Shown here one piece after another: positions 34,412 through 43,733 of a stretch of 64,000 bases of DNA. The stretch is from Paenibacillus_V sp046244365 (lineage in GTDB: Bacteria > Bacillota > Bacilli > Paenibacillales > NBRC-103111). The notes beneath the pieces are model-generated. The model was not told the DNA's origin, did not search any database, and saw only the letters and a program-made list of their open reading frames with translations. The position numbers and the translations under genes are program-made. The stretch spans positions 3,038,001 to 3,102,000 of the forward strand of contig NZ_CP176395.1 in NCBI RefSeq assembly GCF_046244365.1, in the 5' to 3' direction. The stretch's first letter is position 1. Every line of letters starts with the position of its first letter.

Positions 34412-34493
34412 AAAATTTTTCAAACAAACTGAACGTTTTCCGCTTCTCATTCGCATTATCTTCGAAAAGAAAAATTGAGGGAGTGGAAATCGG

Positions 34494-36164
34494 ATGAAGC
34501 ATTTAAAGCAAACGGCTGCTGCCGTTATCTTGAGCGCAGCTTTAGCGATGCCGGCGGTAAGCGGAACCGCGGTTGCGGCAGAGGCTGCGGTTGCGGCCGC
34601 TTCGGAAGCGACCGTCGCCGGGCATGTCCCGATCCGTGAAATTGCCGAAAAGGCGGGCGCGGTCGTAACCTGGGAAAATAGTAAGCGCACCGTAACCGTA
34701 AAGCGGGGAGGCATGACGCTTATTTTGCAAATAGGCAGTGCCCAGGCGGAGTTAAACGGAAAAACGATCGAGCTGGGGGAGACGATCGAGCTTGTCAACG
34801 AGAAAACGGTAGTCCCGATGGAGCTGCTCCGCCAGCTGCGGCTCGATCAAGAGGTTAGCGGCGAAACGCCGGCTCTGACCGGGACCGCCGCGTTGGCAGC
34901 CGCTTTTTTGGAGCAGCTGAACGCCGGGGACTTTGCAGCCGCACATAAATCGCTGAGCCCGAATCTGCAAGCCGCTTTGCCGTTGCAGGGCTTACAGCAA
35001 ATATGGCAAATGGCGGGGCAGCAAGCCGGGGAGCTCGGCAAGCTGCTTTCGGCAAACACCGTATCGAACGGGGTACACGATAACGTTACGTTTATTTTCG
35101 AGGGGACGAGCGTGCCTGTTGAAGCGACGATTCGGCTGGATAAGGCCGGGCTTGTCGACGATCTCGGCTTGTCGCCGGCACAGCCGCCTGCGGCGTACAT
35201 AAAACCTTCCTACGACGATGACTCGAAGTATACGGAGGAAGAGGTTGTCATCGGCGAAGGCGCCTTCGCGCTGCCCGGAACGTTGACGATGCCTGCCGGC
35301 GAGGGGCCTTTCCCGGTCGTCGTGCTCGTTCACGGGTCTGGTCCGCACGACCGGGATTCGACCATCGGCGGCGTGAAGCCGTTCCGGGACTTGGCCGTCG
35401 GCTTGGCTGCGCAGAACATTGCCGTTCTTCGCTACGAGAAGGTAACGAAGGAGCATAATTTGAAATTCGCCTTGGATCCGAAGCAGACGCTGCAGCGGGA
35501 AACGGTCGACGACGCGCTAGAGGCCGTCGAGTTTCTGAAAGGCATGGAAGGGATCGATCCTGCGCGCATCTTTGTAGCCGGCCATAGCCAAGGCGGGATG
35601 GCGGTGCCGAAAATGATCGGGCTCGATCAGGCGGGCGATATAGCCGGAGCGGTTATTTTGTCGGCTCCGAGCTTGGGCTTCGCGGAAACGCTGATCGAGC
35701 AGCAGCAGGAAGTGGTTGAGCGGGTGAAAAGCTTGGGTCTTCCTGCAGAAGTGACAGCCGCTTACGAGCAATCGGCCGCTGCATGGATTGAAATCGGCAA
35801 AATGGTCGCCGATCCGCAAAATACCGTTGACCACATTCCTGCGAACTTCCCGCTACCTCAGCCGTACTGGTGGTTCGAGCAGAAAAACTACCAGCCGGCC
35901 GAAACGGCGAAGAAGCAAAACCTTCCGCTGCTCATTATGCAGGGTGAGAACGATTGGCAGGTGTCCATGAAGCAGTTCGCCGGTTGGAAAAAGGCGCTTC
36001 AGGAGCGGAAGGATGTTCAATTCAAGTCGTATCCGGGCGTGAACCACGTGCTAACGGCATACGAAGGCGTTTCGATCGGCGCCGAATACGGCCAGCCGGC
36101 TAACGTTGCACCGGCCATTATCGATGACATCGCGAAGTGGATCAACAGCGGCAGTCTCGAATAA
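34494..36164 (+). CDS. Secreted alpha/beta hydrolase with stalk and DUF3887-like domains
   Basis: 556 residues. Signal peptide about 1-28 ending AVSGTAVAA; a copper-amine-oxidase-N-like stalk about 40-120 (ELNGKTIELGETIELVNEKT, VVPMELLRQL); a DUF3887-like domain about 125-230 (AALAAAFLEQLNAGDFAAAH); then an alpha/beta hydrolase about 250-550 with VLVHGSGPHDRDST (oxyanion region) and a triad of Ser365 in GHSQGG, Asp487 in GENDW and His518 in GVNHVL. Probably an ester hydrolase acting outside the cell, possibly deacetylating glycans given the context, which is inference. Stands alone downstream of the regulator and ends at a strong terminator. Confidence 0.88.
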   Translation: MKHLKQTAAAVILSAALAMPAVSGTAVAAEAAVAAASEATVAGHVPIREIAEKAGAVVTWENSKRTVTVKRGGMTLILQIGSAQAELNGKTIELGETIELVNEKTVVPMELLRQLRLDQEVSGETPALTGTAALAAAFLEQLNAGDFAAAHKSLSPNLQAALPLQGLQQIWQMAGQQAGELGKLLSANTVSNGVHDNVTFIFEGTSVPVEATIRLDKAGLVDDLGLSPAQPPAAYIKPSYDDDSKYTEEEVVIGEGAFALPGTLTMPAGEGPFPVVVLVHGSGPHDRDSTIGGVKPFRDLAVGLAAQNIAVLRYEKVTKEHNLKFALDPKQTLQRETVDDALEAVEFLKGMEGIDPARIFVAGHSQGGMAVPKMIGLDQAGDIAGAVILSAPSLGFAETLIEQQQEVVERVKSLGLPAEVTAAYEQSAAAWIEIGKMVADPQNTVDHIPANFPLPQPYWWFEQKNYQPAETAKKQNLPLLIMQGENDWQVSMKQFAGWKKALQERKDVQFKSYPGVNHVLTAYEGVSIGAEYGQPANVAPAIIDDIAKWINSGSLE

Positions 36165-36207
36165 GCGGCGGCGAATGGAAATTTAACGGGGCAAGTCCTA
36201 TACTAGC

Positions 36208-36265
36208 AAACAAATAAGCTTCCAGCCCCACTACAACAGTGGCTTTGGAAGCTTATTTGTTTATA
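36208..36265 (+). terminator. Very strong hairpin terminator
   Basis: Outer stem AAACAAATAAGCTTCCA/TGGAAGCTTATTTGTTT is perfect over 17 bp with an inner CCACT/AGTGG stem; T/A-rich on both sides, so it may act in both directions. Between it and 36467 I see only a GTTTATCCTTG box (36450). Confidence 0.8.
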
Positions 36266-36467
36266 TTTAGGAACTGCCCTATTACGTTCTAACTTTTGGG
36301 GCAGGGGCACTTTTGGCAATCCCGCCGATTGTTCGATTCCCGGTGAACGCGGATTTCCTTCGGAACGAAACCGTGCAGCCGTTATTTACGAAAATGTGCG
36401 ATCGCTGTTCCGCATTTTCATCATTGCCTGTGCCCCGAAGGGGCATTAACGTTTATCCTTGTGCGGC

Positions 36468-36638
36468 TTAAGACTTCGGCACGACAGGCAAATAAATTTC
36501 GATGAGCGCATGCTCGCGGTCTGTAATCGGCTCGGGGTAGTATTCGAAGTCGGCGCAGACTGCCGGATTGATCTCGTACCCGGATTGGGGGAGCCATACG
36601 TCATATACGTAGCGGAAAACTTTACGCAGCGATTTTAT
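36468..36638 (-). pseudogene. C-terminal relic of a GyrI-like effector-binding domain
   Basis: 57 codons without a start: KVFRYVYDVWLPQSGYEINP then DFEYYPEPITDREHALIEIY ending LPVVPKS. This is the end of the Rob/GyrI-type effector-binding domain found in AraC and MerR regulators. The frame ends abruptly at 36638, where a recombinase relic on the other strand begins. Confidence 0.6.
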
Positions 36639-36736
36639 TCAAGGGATGCTAGGCCATGAGAAAGCATCCACTACACAGATCTACGCCCAGCTGCGTGGTG
36701 AACGGAGAAGGGAATTATATAGGCGTTTCTTTTAGG
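36633..36736 (+). pseudogene. C-terminal relic of a tyrosine recombinase/phage integrase
   Basis: Reads DFIQGMLGHEKASTTQIYAQ then LRGERRRELYRRFF and stop. LGHxxxxTTxxYA is the final catalytic box of XerC/phage integrases, with the His of LGH and the nucleophile Tyr in IYA. Only about the last 34 codons remain. It abuts the GyrI relic, so the junction near 36635 marks an old rearrangement. Confidence 0.65.
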
Positions 36737-36828
36737 GGCCATCGGCACCTTCTCAGCTAACGGGCAGGATCATGGAGTCAATCCATATTATGCTATTATG
36801 GACTTATGAAGAGAAAGGAAGGATAACG

Positions 36829-36912
36829 ATGATTATGACACAAAAAGAAATGCTGTTCATTGTGCAATCACAACTTGCTATTGACCACCACCACAGCAGT
36901 ATTCGATACTAA
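36829..36912 (+). pseudogene. Truncated gene start (27 codons)
   Basis: GGAAGG precedes ATG 36829; MIMTQKEMLFIVQSQLAID looks like a genuine N-terminus, and then the frame runs into DHHHSSIRY and a stop. The opening resembles the start of some GNAT-type proteins, from memory only. The rest of the gene is missing. Confidence 0.35.
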
Positions 36913-36940
36913 TATTTGATGCTCTACTGTTGTATAAAAG

Positions 36941-37095
36941 ATGGAATTTGTGTCCATAATGGATTATTTCAGAACCTCGTAAGTCCCCCGAAACAACCGC
37001 CAAAGGTTTGAGGATTAGGATATAAGCTTGTAGTGATTAGCTAATTTTCTCTCAAGATTGCGATCAGATTATATTACTACTAAGAGGGATTGTAT
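36941..37095 (+). ncRNA. Candidate RNA leader related to the RNA at 13.4 kb
   Basis: Hairpin ATGGA-ATTTGTG-TCCAT (36941-36957) behind TATAAA, and CAAAGGTTTGA (37001-37011) sixty bases on. Both match the 13407 element in sequence and spacing. Here the stretch leads into a small membrane-protein gene, after which AATGCTTACCGTTGG (37432) matches the first arm of the terminator at 13550. Confidence 0.4.
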
Positions 37096-37392
37096 ATGAG
37101 TAGACGGAGATACTATCGTTTGCGTAGAAGTAATAACTTCGGCTACAGACAAAGTTGGGTCACAGGAAAAGGCCGGTTGGGTAGAGATTCAGTACTATTG
37201 CTAGTTATCCTATCGATAGTTGTAGTAATTCTAGTTATTTGGAAAACGGCTCAATTCTTCGATTCATTACTCGGTTGGTTGAGAGTTATGGTTGTTGTAA
37301 TCGTCCTCTTTGGATTTGGATTCAAGTTCGAGGGTTTAAAGAATTATAGATTTTTTCTAACTTCTAATTTAATCAATATGAACTTATATTAG
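37096..37392 (+). CDS. Small membrane protein, hypothetical, 98 aa
   Basis: GAGGG lies eight bases before ATG 37096. The N-terminus is strongly basic (MSRRRYYRLRRSNN), then two hydrophobic helices at about 32-52 (LLLVILSIVVVILVIW) and about 62-80 (VMVVVIVLFGFGF). Arg-rich, AT-rich and alone; no family recognised. It follows the candidate RNA leader and could be expressed from it. A small viral- or phage-like membrane protein is possible but unsupported. Confidence 0.6.
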   Translation: MSRRRYYRLRRSNNFGYRQSWVTGKGRLGRDSVLLLVILSIVVVILVIWKTAQFFDSLLGWLRVMVVVIVLFGFGFKFEGLKNYRFFLTSNLINMNLY

Positions 37393-37602
37393 CCTTGTTT
37401 TCTGGCCGGATCTAATATTGATTTGTAATAAAATGCTTACCGTTGGTTTTCCAAACATCGTCAAATTACGCATCGAATACCATCCCGGTTTCGAAAGATT
37501 CCAATTGTGTTATCGTTTACACATCGGTTATTACCAATAAGCTGCAATTTAACAGTTGATAACAAGCAAATTGACGCATTTAGCAAATTATACTAGACTG
37601 TG

Positions 37603-37616
37603 TGTAAACGATTACA
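37603..37616. promoter_or_regulatory. cre-type catabolite operator
   Basis: TGTAAACGATTACA matches the CcpA consensus TGWAANCGNTNWCA at every fixed position. It lies 58 bases before the membrane AraC regulator gene, so carbon catabolite repression of this operon is likely. Other LacI-family proteins bind similar sites. Confidence 0.75.
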
Positions 37617-37673
37617 ACCGAATTCAAGCACTCTTTTTTGCACAAAAAAGTTTGAAACAAGGGGAGCCTTTCG

Positions 37674-40064
37674 ATGGAATGGAACGTGGCGACGAGGCTG
37701 CGGCTGCGCAACAATCGTTTGTTTTACAAGATTTTGCTCTATTTTCTCTCTCTGCTTGTGCCTATTATCGTCATAGGCATGTTCGTATACGGGAATGTCG
37801 ATCGCTTAATCAAGAAAGAAACGTCCGCCCAGCTTGCCGACAATCTGCATGCTTCCGCGGGAACGATCGATATGGTTTTGAGAATGGTGCAGGCAGCCAA
37901 CAATGCGCTCCTGTTCAGCGATACGTTCCAGCAGAATTTGCGTCCGAACGGGCTGATGACCGATACCGACAGGGTGAATACGCCGTCGATCGTCAAAGCG
38001 ATTGCAACGAACCGCAGCATTGTGAGCCCCGTCATCGACAATATTTTTGTCTATATCGACGACGAGAAAGTGTATTCCGGCGACGGCGTCATTCAATTCG
38101 ACACGTTTTTCGATACGTTCTCCCGATTTGCCGACCGGCCCAAAGAGTTCTGGTTGGGGAAGCTGAAGAAGGATAGCTTGTTCGAAATCATGCTGCCCGA
38201 CGAGACCGTCAACGCCATCAACCATACCGTACATCAAGTCATACCGAGCGCGACGACGCAATATGTGAACGGGAGGCCGGCCACACTGGTCACCACCCTC
38301 TCGATTCCGGCCTTGACGGCGATGCTCGAAAACAACTCGATCTATTCCGCAACCTCGTATTTGGCGCTCGATACCCGAAGCGGTACGCTGTTGCGAAGCA
38401 AAGGGATGGATGACGATGCGGCGGAACGAATCAGACAAGCGTTTGCTGCCGCCTCGCCAAACGTTTCGCAGGTCCAGGTACTCGATGTGCACGGCGCTCC
38501 GTCCGTCGCCGTTCATGCTAAGTCCGACGATTTCGGCTGGGATTACTATTCGGTTACGCCGGTCTCCTCCTTCAATGGGGAACCGTCGAATATCCTGAAT
38601 ATGATTGTCTGGATATGCCTAAGCCTGGTCGTGATCGGGATCGTTTTTTCCTTCATTTTCAGCATCAATTTGTATAATCCGATTCGGAACATCCGCAATA
38701 TTTTGCTGAAATCCGAAGCCCCGAGCAGTTTAGACGGCAATTTGGCCGGGCAGGGCGAGCTGGAGCGGATCGGGAATCAAGTGAATCGGCTGGTTAGCGA
38801 CAATCTAGACACGGTACGCAAGGTGCAACGGTTTACGAACGAGCTTGTCGAGCAATTTTTCCGCAATTTGCTCGGCGGCAACGAGTGGGAGAAGCCCGGC
38901 ACCGTGACCGAGGTTTTGCAGGATATCGGATTTCGGGAAGGCGACTGTTTATGCTGCTGTTTCCTATTCCGCTTCAAAGACGCGTTCTACCGCGAGATCA
39001 GCGAACCGGACCGCATGCTCATCCAGGAGAAGCTGCGAAATGTGCTGTGGGGCATTATGCGGCAGCATGTGAATTGCTATCTGCTGGAATATGAACGGAG
39101 TTTTTACGCGGCAATCGTCAACCTGCCCGGCGCGGAGGAACGTGCAAAGCTCGATCAAGCGCTTGATAAAGTGAAAAAAACGTTTGAATACGATATGATC
39201 TACTGCCATTTGACCGTCGGAGTTGGCAGCAACGCGTCGACGATCGGGGATATCGGCAATTCGTTTCAGGATGCCGTTACGGCGATCGACCAAAGGCCGG
39301 AGCAGGCCGATTTGCTCGTTCTGGATGCGTCCCGGATGGCAATCGAGCGCACGTACTTTTACTCTTTCCTTGAAGAGACCAAAGTGCTTAACGGTCTAAA
39401 GTCGGGGGATGAAGAGCTGCTGAGAGAGGAAGTCGAGCTACTCGTCACCATCAATCGCAACCGCGGCGTATCGAATCATTATTTGGGCGCGCTGCTTACG
39501 GAGCTGTTCAATACGGGCTACCGGTACATCACGGAGAAGCGGCTGCAGGTTTCCTTGTTCGTATCGAAAGAAGACTACGCGGAACTGAACAAAGGGGTTG
39601 TTATCCCCGATCAACTGGACAGGCGTATCGAACTTCTTCTCGGGTTCTACCGCAAAATCGTTGCCGGAACCGCCGTGAAGACGGAACGAAAAACGGCATC
39701 CGTCGTTTCGATCGTAACCGGCTATATCGAAGCCCATTACGGAGAAGACATTTACTTGGAAAAAGTGGCGGACGAGATCGGACTTTCGCCCAAATATGTG
39801 TCACGCATTTTTAAGGAAACGACCGGCAGCACCATTACGGATACGATCAGCCTCATACGGATGGCGAAGGCGAAGGAGCTTCTCGCGCAGACGGATTTGA
39901 AAATCAACGAGATCGCGGACCGGATCGGCATTTTCAGCCGGACCACCTTCCTGCGCATGTTCAAAAAGCACGAAGGCGTTTCGCCGATGGAATACCGGAA
40001 ACTGTACGGCCAGCGGAAGGAATCGCAATCCGATGCGACATTTTGCAACGAGGCGGAAAAATGA
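37674..40064 (+). CDS. Membrane-anchored AraC family regulator
   Basis: 796 residues: TM1 about 18-40 (LLYFLSLLVPIIVIGMFVYG), a large extracellular sensor to about 300, TM2 about 305-328 (MIVWICLSLVVIGIVFSFIF), a cytoplasmic GGDEF-like-fold linker about 380-560, and a C-terminal AraC domain about 680-785 (LEKVADEIGLSPKYVSRIFK; INEIADRIGIFSRTTFLRMF). This one-component architecture senses a sugar outside and binds DNA while tethered. AGGGGAG precedes ATG 37674. It likely activates the transporter 3 operon behind it. Confidence 0.9.
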   Translation: MEWNVATRLRLRNNRLFYKILLYFLSLLVPIIVIGMFVYGNVDRLIKKETSAQLADNLHASAGTIDMVLRMVQAANNALLFSDTFQQNLRPNGLMTDTDRVNTPSIVKAIATNRSIVSPVIDNIFVYIDDEKVYSGDGVIQFDTFFDTFSRFADRPKEFWLGKLKKDSLFEIMLPDETVNAINHTVHQVIPSATTQYVNGRPATLVTTLSIPALTAMLENNSIYSATSYLALDTRSGTLLRSKGMDDDAAERIRQAFAAASPNVSQVQVLDVHGAPSVAVHAKSDDFGWDYYSVTPVSSFNGEPSNILNMIVWICLSLVVIGIVFSFIFSINLYNPIRNIRNILLKSEAPSSLDGNLAGQGELERIGNQVNRLVSDNLDTVRKVQRFTNELVEQFFRNLLGGNEWEKPGTVTEVLQDIGFREGDCLCCCFLFRFKDAFYREISEPDRMLIQEKLRNVLWGIMRQHVNCYLLEYERSFYAAIVNLPGAEERAKLDQALDKVKKTFEYDMIYCHLTVGVGSNASTIGDIGNSFQDAVTAIDQRPEQADLLVLDASRMAIERTYFYSFLEETKVLNGLKSGDEELLREEVELLVTINRNRGVSNHYLGALLTELFNTGYRYITEKRLQVSLFVSKEDYAELNKGVVIPDQLDRRIELLLGFYRKIVAGTAVKTERKTASVVSIVTGYIEAHYGEDIYLEKVADEIGLSPKYVSRIFKETTGSTITDTISLIRMAKAKELLAQTDLKINEIADRIGIFSRTTFLRMFKKHEGVSPMEYRKLYGQRKESQSDATFCNEAEK

Positions 40065-40076
40065 ATCATGGCGCAA

Positions 40077-40111
40077 AAAGGGGAATTACGGCTCAAGTAA
40101 TTCCTTTTTGG
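40077..40111 (+). terminator. Terminator of the membrane regulator gene
   Basis: AAAAGGGGAATTAC, loop, GTAATTCCTTTTTGG. Separates the regulator from the transporter operon. Confidence 0.75.
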
Positions 40112-40189
40112 TTATTTTGCAGCCCCGTCCTGCACGTTACGATTGGTGATGCAAGCGAACATGACAAAACTGAAGGGGGTTTTTAATCC

Positions 40190-41806
40190 ATGCGGCAAAA
40201 AAGGAAATGGCTGACCGGCGGCAGCGCTTTTGCCTTGTCGGCAGCATTGCTCGCAGGCTGTGGAGGCACCGCGGCGAACGGGACGAACCAAGGAGACGCA
40301 GGGGGTCAGCCCGGCGCGCAGCAGAGCGCCAAGCCGGCGAAGGCACTGGAACTGACCTGGATGCGATACGAGCATCCTTCCCAGGCACTCGTCGCGGATT
40401 CCGCCGTCGTCCAGGAAATCCAGAAGCGCAAACAGGTGAAGCTGAACCTGCAGAGCGTACCGCAAAGCAACTATGATGACAAAAAAAAGACGCTCATCTC
40501 CACAAACACGATTCCGGACGTGCTATTGGTGAAACAGGAGGATATTCAAAATTTCGCGGACTCGGGCGTATTTCTCGATCTGACCCCGTATCTGGACAAA
40601 ATGCCGAATTTCAAAAAGATCATGCAGGAGCATCCCGAAATCAATAAAAATAAGCTGGACGGGAAGCTTTACGGCTTTCCCTTGGTTTCGAGATGGGGCA
40701 TGCAGGGCGGACAGATGCCGACCATCCGCAAAGACGTACTGGCCCAAGTGAACATGAAGGCGCCGGCGACTTACGAGGAGCTGTATCAGGTTTTAAAAAA
40801 AATGAAGGAAGCGTATCCGGATTCGTATCCGTATACCGCCCGCGGCGCGAACGGTTTGACGGCCACAGAAAACTTAATCAACCCGGTCGCCTTCGGCTTT
40901 GGCAGCGGATACACGAACCCGACCGGAGCTAAGGTGTATTACGATCCCGCCGAAAAGAAATATAAGTTCGGTCCTTCCAGTCCCGAATTTAAAGAGGCGA
41001 TCGTCTATTTGCGCAAGCTGTACAAGGAAAAGCTGCTTGATCCCGATTACGTGACGGCGACATCGCAAATTTGGCAGGAGAAGCTCAGTTCCGGCAAGTC
41101 GATGTTCTTCATCGACAATTTCGGTTTCGCCAGCAGCTTCAATCTGACGCTTCACAAGAAGGATCCGAACGCTCAATTCACCGTTCTGTCGACCATGGCC
41201 AGCGATAAAGGCGTCAAACGGAGCCTGCTCTATCAGTTGGATCACTTGGGCGAATCGTATGTCATCAACGCCAAGGCGAAAAATGTAGATGAGCTCGTGT
41301 CGTTCATCGATTGGCTATACGGCCCGGAAGGCACCGATCTGACCAGCTTCGGCGTCGAAAATGCCGATTACACGAAGGTAAACGGGGAATACAAAATATC
41401 GGATACGGCATTGAACAAGTACAAGGATAAGCCGGATCCGGTCCGGACGATGCAATCGGCGCTTGGCACCGGCTATTTGGGGCTGGCGCTGAACACGGAC
41501 GACCATCCAGGGCTTTCCTTCCCGACGCCTCAGGATACGATCGCATGGAACGAGGCCGTACTTAAGGAATGGAAGGACGGCACCGCATTCCGGCAATATT
41601 TTGACCCGCCTTTCAATAAGGAAGAACGGGAAAAATTGAAGCAGGTGCGCACGCAACTCGATTCCTACATCGCCCAGACGATGGACAAATTCATCATGAC
41701 CGAAGGCGCTCTGAACGATTGGAACAGCTTTGTCCAGCAGGCTAAGGCCAAAGGCGCGGACGAGCTGGTCAATATTTATAACACGGCACTGGCAAGAGTG
41801 AACTAG
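40190..41806 (+). CDS. Extracellular solute-binding lipoprotein (LplA-like), transporter 3
   Basis: 538 residues. Lipobox ALLAGC (Cys about 24), low-complexity linker, then LELTWMRYEHPSQALVADSA and GKLYGFPLVSRWGMQGGQMP, typical of the large LplA group. GAAGGGGG precedes ATG 40190. Should deliver a sugar to the permeases at 41809 and 42824; the aldolase downstream suggests the cargo yields a sugar acid. Its N-terminal domain is clearly divergent from the binding proteins at 45830 and 58374. Confidence 0.92.
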   Translation: MRQKRKWLTGGSAFALSAALLAGCGGTAANGTNQGDAGGQPGAQQSAKPAKALELTWMRYEHPSQALVADSAVVQEIQKRKQVKLNLQSVPQSNYDDKKKTLISTNTIPDVLLVKQEDIQNFADSGVFLDLTPYLDKMPNFKKIMQEHPEINKNKLDGKLYGFPLVSRWGMQGGQMPTIRKDVLAQVNMKAPATYEELYQVLKKMKEAYPDSYPYTARGANGLTATENLINPVAFGFGSGYTNPTGAKVYYDPAEKKYKFGPSSPEFKEAIVYLRKLYKEKLLDPDYVTATSQIWQEKLSSGKSMFFIDNFGFASSFNLTLHKKDPNAQFTVLSTMASDKGVKRSLLYQLDHLGESYVINAKAKNVDELVSFIDWLYGPEGTDLTSFGVENADYTKVNGEYKISDTALNKYKDKPDPVRTMQSALGTGYLGLALNTDDHPGLSFPTPQDTIAWNEAVLKEWKDGTAFRQYFDPPFNKEEREKLKQVRTQLDSYIAQTMDKFIMTEGALNDWNSFVQQAKAKGADELVNIYNTALARVN

Positions 41807-41808
41807 CA

Positions 41809-42765
41809 ATGGCGCATGATTGTTCCGATATCATGCCGATGACTGAACGCCCGTCTGGAAGATGGGCGGAAACTAGGAGGAAGCTGCGCAAAAGCAAGGT
41901 TCTGTACGCCATGTTCGCACTTCCGCTCTGCTACTTTGTTGTGTTCCATTATGCGCCGATGTTCGGCAATTTGATGGCTTTCCAGGATTACTCGATCGTG
42001 AAAGGGATTAGCCACAGCCCGTGGGCCGGCGCGAAATATTTCCGGATGTTCATGACCGACCCTTATTTCTGGAAAGTGGTTCGGAATACTTTGCTCATCA
42101 ACATGTATTCGCTGCTGTTTGCTTTTCCGGCGCCGATTGCGTTCGCTCTGCTGCTGAACGAACTAAGAAGCCGGATATTCAAACGGTTCGTCCAGACCGT
42201 CGCCTACGTTCCCCATTTTCTTTCCACGGTCGTGGTTGCGGGGATGCTGGTCAACTTTTTGTCGATGGACGGTTTGATCAACCGGTTCGTCGAATGGTTC
42301 GGCGGCGAGCCGAGGACGTTTCTAGCGATGCCGGAATGGTTCCGGACGCTGTTCATCGGCTCCGACATCTGGCAGAGCATGGGGTGGAACTCGATCATTT
42401 ATTTGGCCGCGCTCACGTCCGTCGATCCGCAGCTGTACGAGGCGGCTACGGTCGATGGCGCCGGCCGGTGGAAGAAGATCGTTCATGTGACGCTTCCCGG
42501 CATTTCCAGCGTCATTACCGTTATGCTGCTGCTATCTGTCGGGCATATGCTGTCCGTCGGCTACGAAAAAATACTGCTGCTGTACAGCGGCCCCACATAT
42601 GAGACGGCGGATGTAATCCAAACGTTCGTATACCGGCGGGGACTCATCGACAGCGATTTCAGCTTCGCCGCAGCCGTGGGCATTTTTCAGTCGGTGCTGG
42701 CCTTTGTGCTGGTCGTTTCGGCCAACCGGGTCGCAAGAAGGGTGAACGGAACCGGGCTGTTTTAA
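41809..42765 (+). CDS. ABC sugar permease, LplB-like, transporter 3
   Basis: Up to 318 residues; the ATG at 41809 follows the previous stop by two bases without a good site, and ATG 41833 or 41839 are alternatives. Six membrane segments; LCYFVVFHYAPMFGNLMAFQ near the start and EAA loop YEAATVDGAGRWKKIVHVTL. Pairs with the permease at 42824. Confidence 0.92.
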   Translation: MAHDCSDIMPMTERPSGRWAETRRKLRKSKVLYAMFALPLCYFVVFHYAPMFGNLMAFQDYSIVKGISHSPWAGAKYFRMFMTDPYFWKVVRNTLLINMYSLLFAFPAPIAFALLLNELRSRIFKRFVQTVAYVPHFLSTVVVAGMLVNFLSMDGLINRFVEWFGGEPRTFLAMPEWFRTLFIGSDIWQSMGWNSIIYLAALTSVDPQLYEAATVDGAGRWKKIVHVTLPGISSVITVMLLLSVGHMLSVGYEKILLLYSGPTYETADVIQTFVYRRGLIDSDFSFAAAVGIFQSVLAFVLVVSANRVARRVNGTGLF

Positions 42766-42776
42766 CTTGGCGGTTG

Positions 42777-42817
42777 ATGCTTACGAAGTGGGCTTTCTGA
42801 CGAAAGCCCTTAGGAGG
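42777..42817 (+). promoter_or_regulatory. Hairpin leader motif (ATGCTTACGAAG, hairpin, TTAGGAGG), copy 1
   Basis: ATGCTTACGAAG (42777-42788), a perfect stem GGGCTTTC-TGAC-GAAAGCCC (42790-42809), then TTAGGAGG (42810-42817), which is the ribosome binding site of the next permease gene. The same arrangement occurs at 63351-63393. The hairpin may control translation or protect the mRNA. Confidence 0.6.
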
Positions 42818-42823
42818 GTAGAG

Positions 42824-43696
42824 ATGCGAGCGCATCGATTCGGTTTGTTCGACATTGTCAATATCGGCATCATGCTTCTGGTAGTTTTTGTAACCCTCTA
42901 CCCTTTGTATTACATGGGGATCATTTCGATCAGCGCTGGCGATGCGGTGAGCCGGGGCGAGGTGACGTGGCTGCCGACAGGGATTAACGGGAAGGCGTAC
43001 GATATCATCTTCGGCGACCCCTCGATTTTGCAGGCGTACGGAAACACGCTGCTTTATACGTCTTTGGGGCTGCTCGTCAATTTGATCATGACCGCCCTCT
43101 GCGCATACCCCCTATCCCGGGAGGCTTTCTACGGCAAGTCGTTATTCTCGCTGGTTGTCGTGTTTACGATGTTTTTCGACGGCGGGCTCATTCCGCGGTA
43201 TATCGTTGTCCATTCGCTCGGATTGGTCGATACGATTTGGGCGCTGCTGCTTCCGGCGGCGATCAATGTGTTCAACATGATTCTGATGCGGACGTTTTTC
43301 GAGCAAATACCGAGCGCCTTGCACGAATCGGCCAATCTGGACGGAGCGGGAGAACTGCGTATTCTGCTGCGCGTAGTACTGCCTTTGTCGCTCCCCGTTA
43401 TGGCGACCATGTTTCTGTTCTATGCGGTAAGCCACTGGAACAGCTATTTTCCGGCGCTGATTTATTTGAATGAAAAACGATTGTACCCGCTGCAAATCAT
43501 TTTGCGGAACATCGTCATTCAAGGGGAAATGGCGACCCAGGGATCGGAAATGACCGGGGCCGGCGGCATGGCCGTCATGGCCGTCAATATCAAGTATGCC
43601 GTCGTGTTTGTGGCCATCCTGCCGATTCTGTGCATCTATCCGTTCGTGCAAAAATATTTCGTGCAGGGCGCCATGATCGGATCGGTGAAGGGTTGA
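42824..43696 (+). CDS. ABC sugar permease, YtcP-like, transporter 3
   Basis: I start at ATG 42824 because TTAGGAGG is six bases upstream; the longer frame from TTG 42767 would include the hairpin leader. About 290 residues, six membrane segments; EAA loop HESANLDGAGELRILLRVVL; C-terminus KYFVQGAMIGSVKG as in the family. Confidence 0.92.
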   Translation: MRAHRFGLFDIVNIGIMLLVVFVTLYPLYYMGIISISAGDAVSRGEVTWLPTGINGKAYDIIFGDPSILQAYGNTLLYTSLGLLVNLIMTALCAYPLSREAFYGKSLFSLVVVFTMFFDGGLIPRYIVVHSLGLVDTIWALLLPAAINVFNMILMRTFFEQIPSALHESANLDGAGELRILLRVVLPLSLPVMATMFLFYAVSHWNSYFPALIYLNEKRLYPLQIILRNIVIQGEMATQGSEMTGAGGMAVMAVNIKYAVVFVAILPILCIYPFVQKYFVQGAMIGSVKG

Positions 43697-43733
43697 CCGC
43701 ACGCGACAGGACAGTGAAAAGAGGGATATGTAC

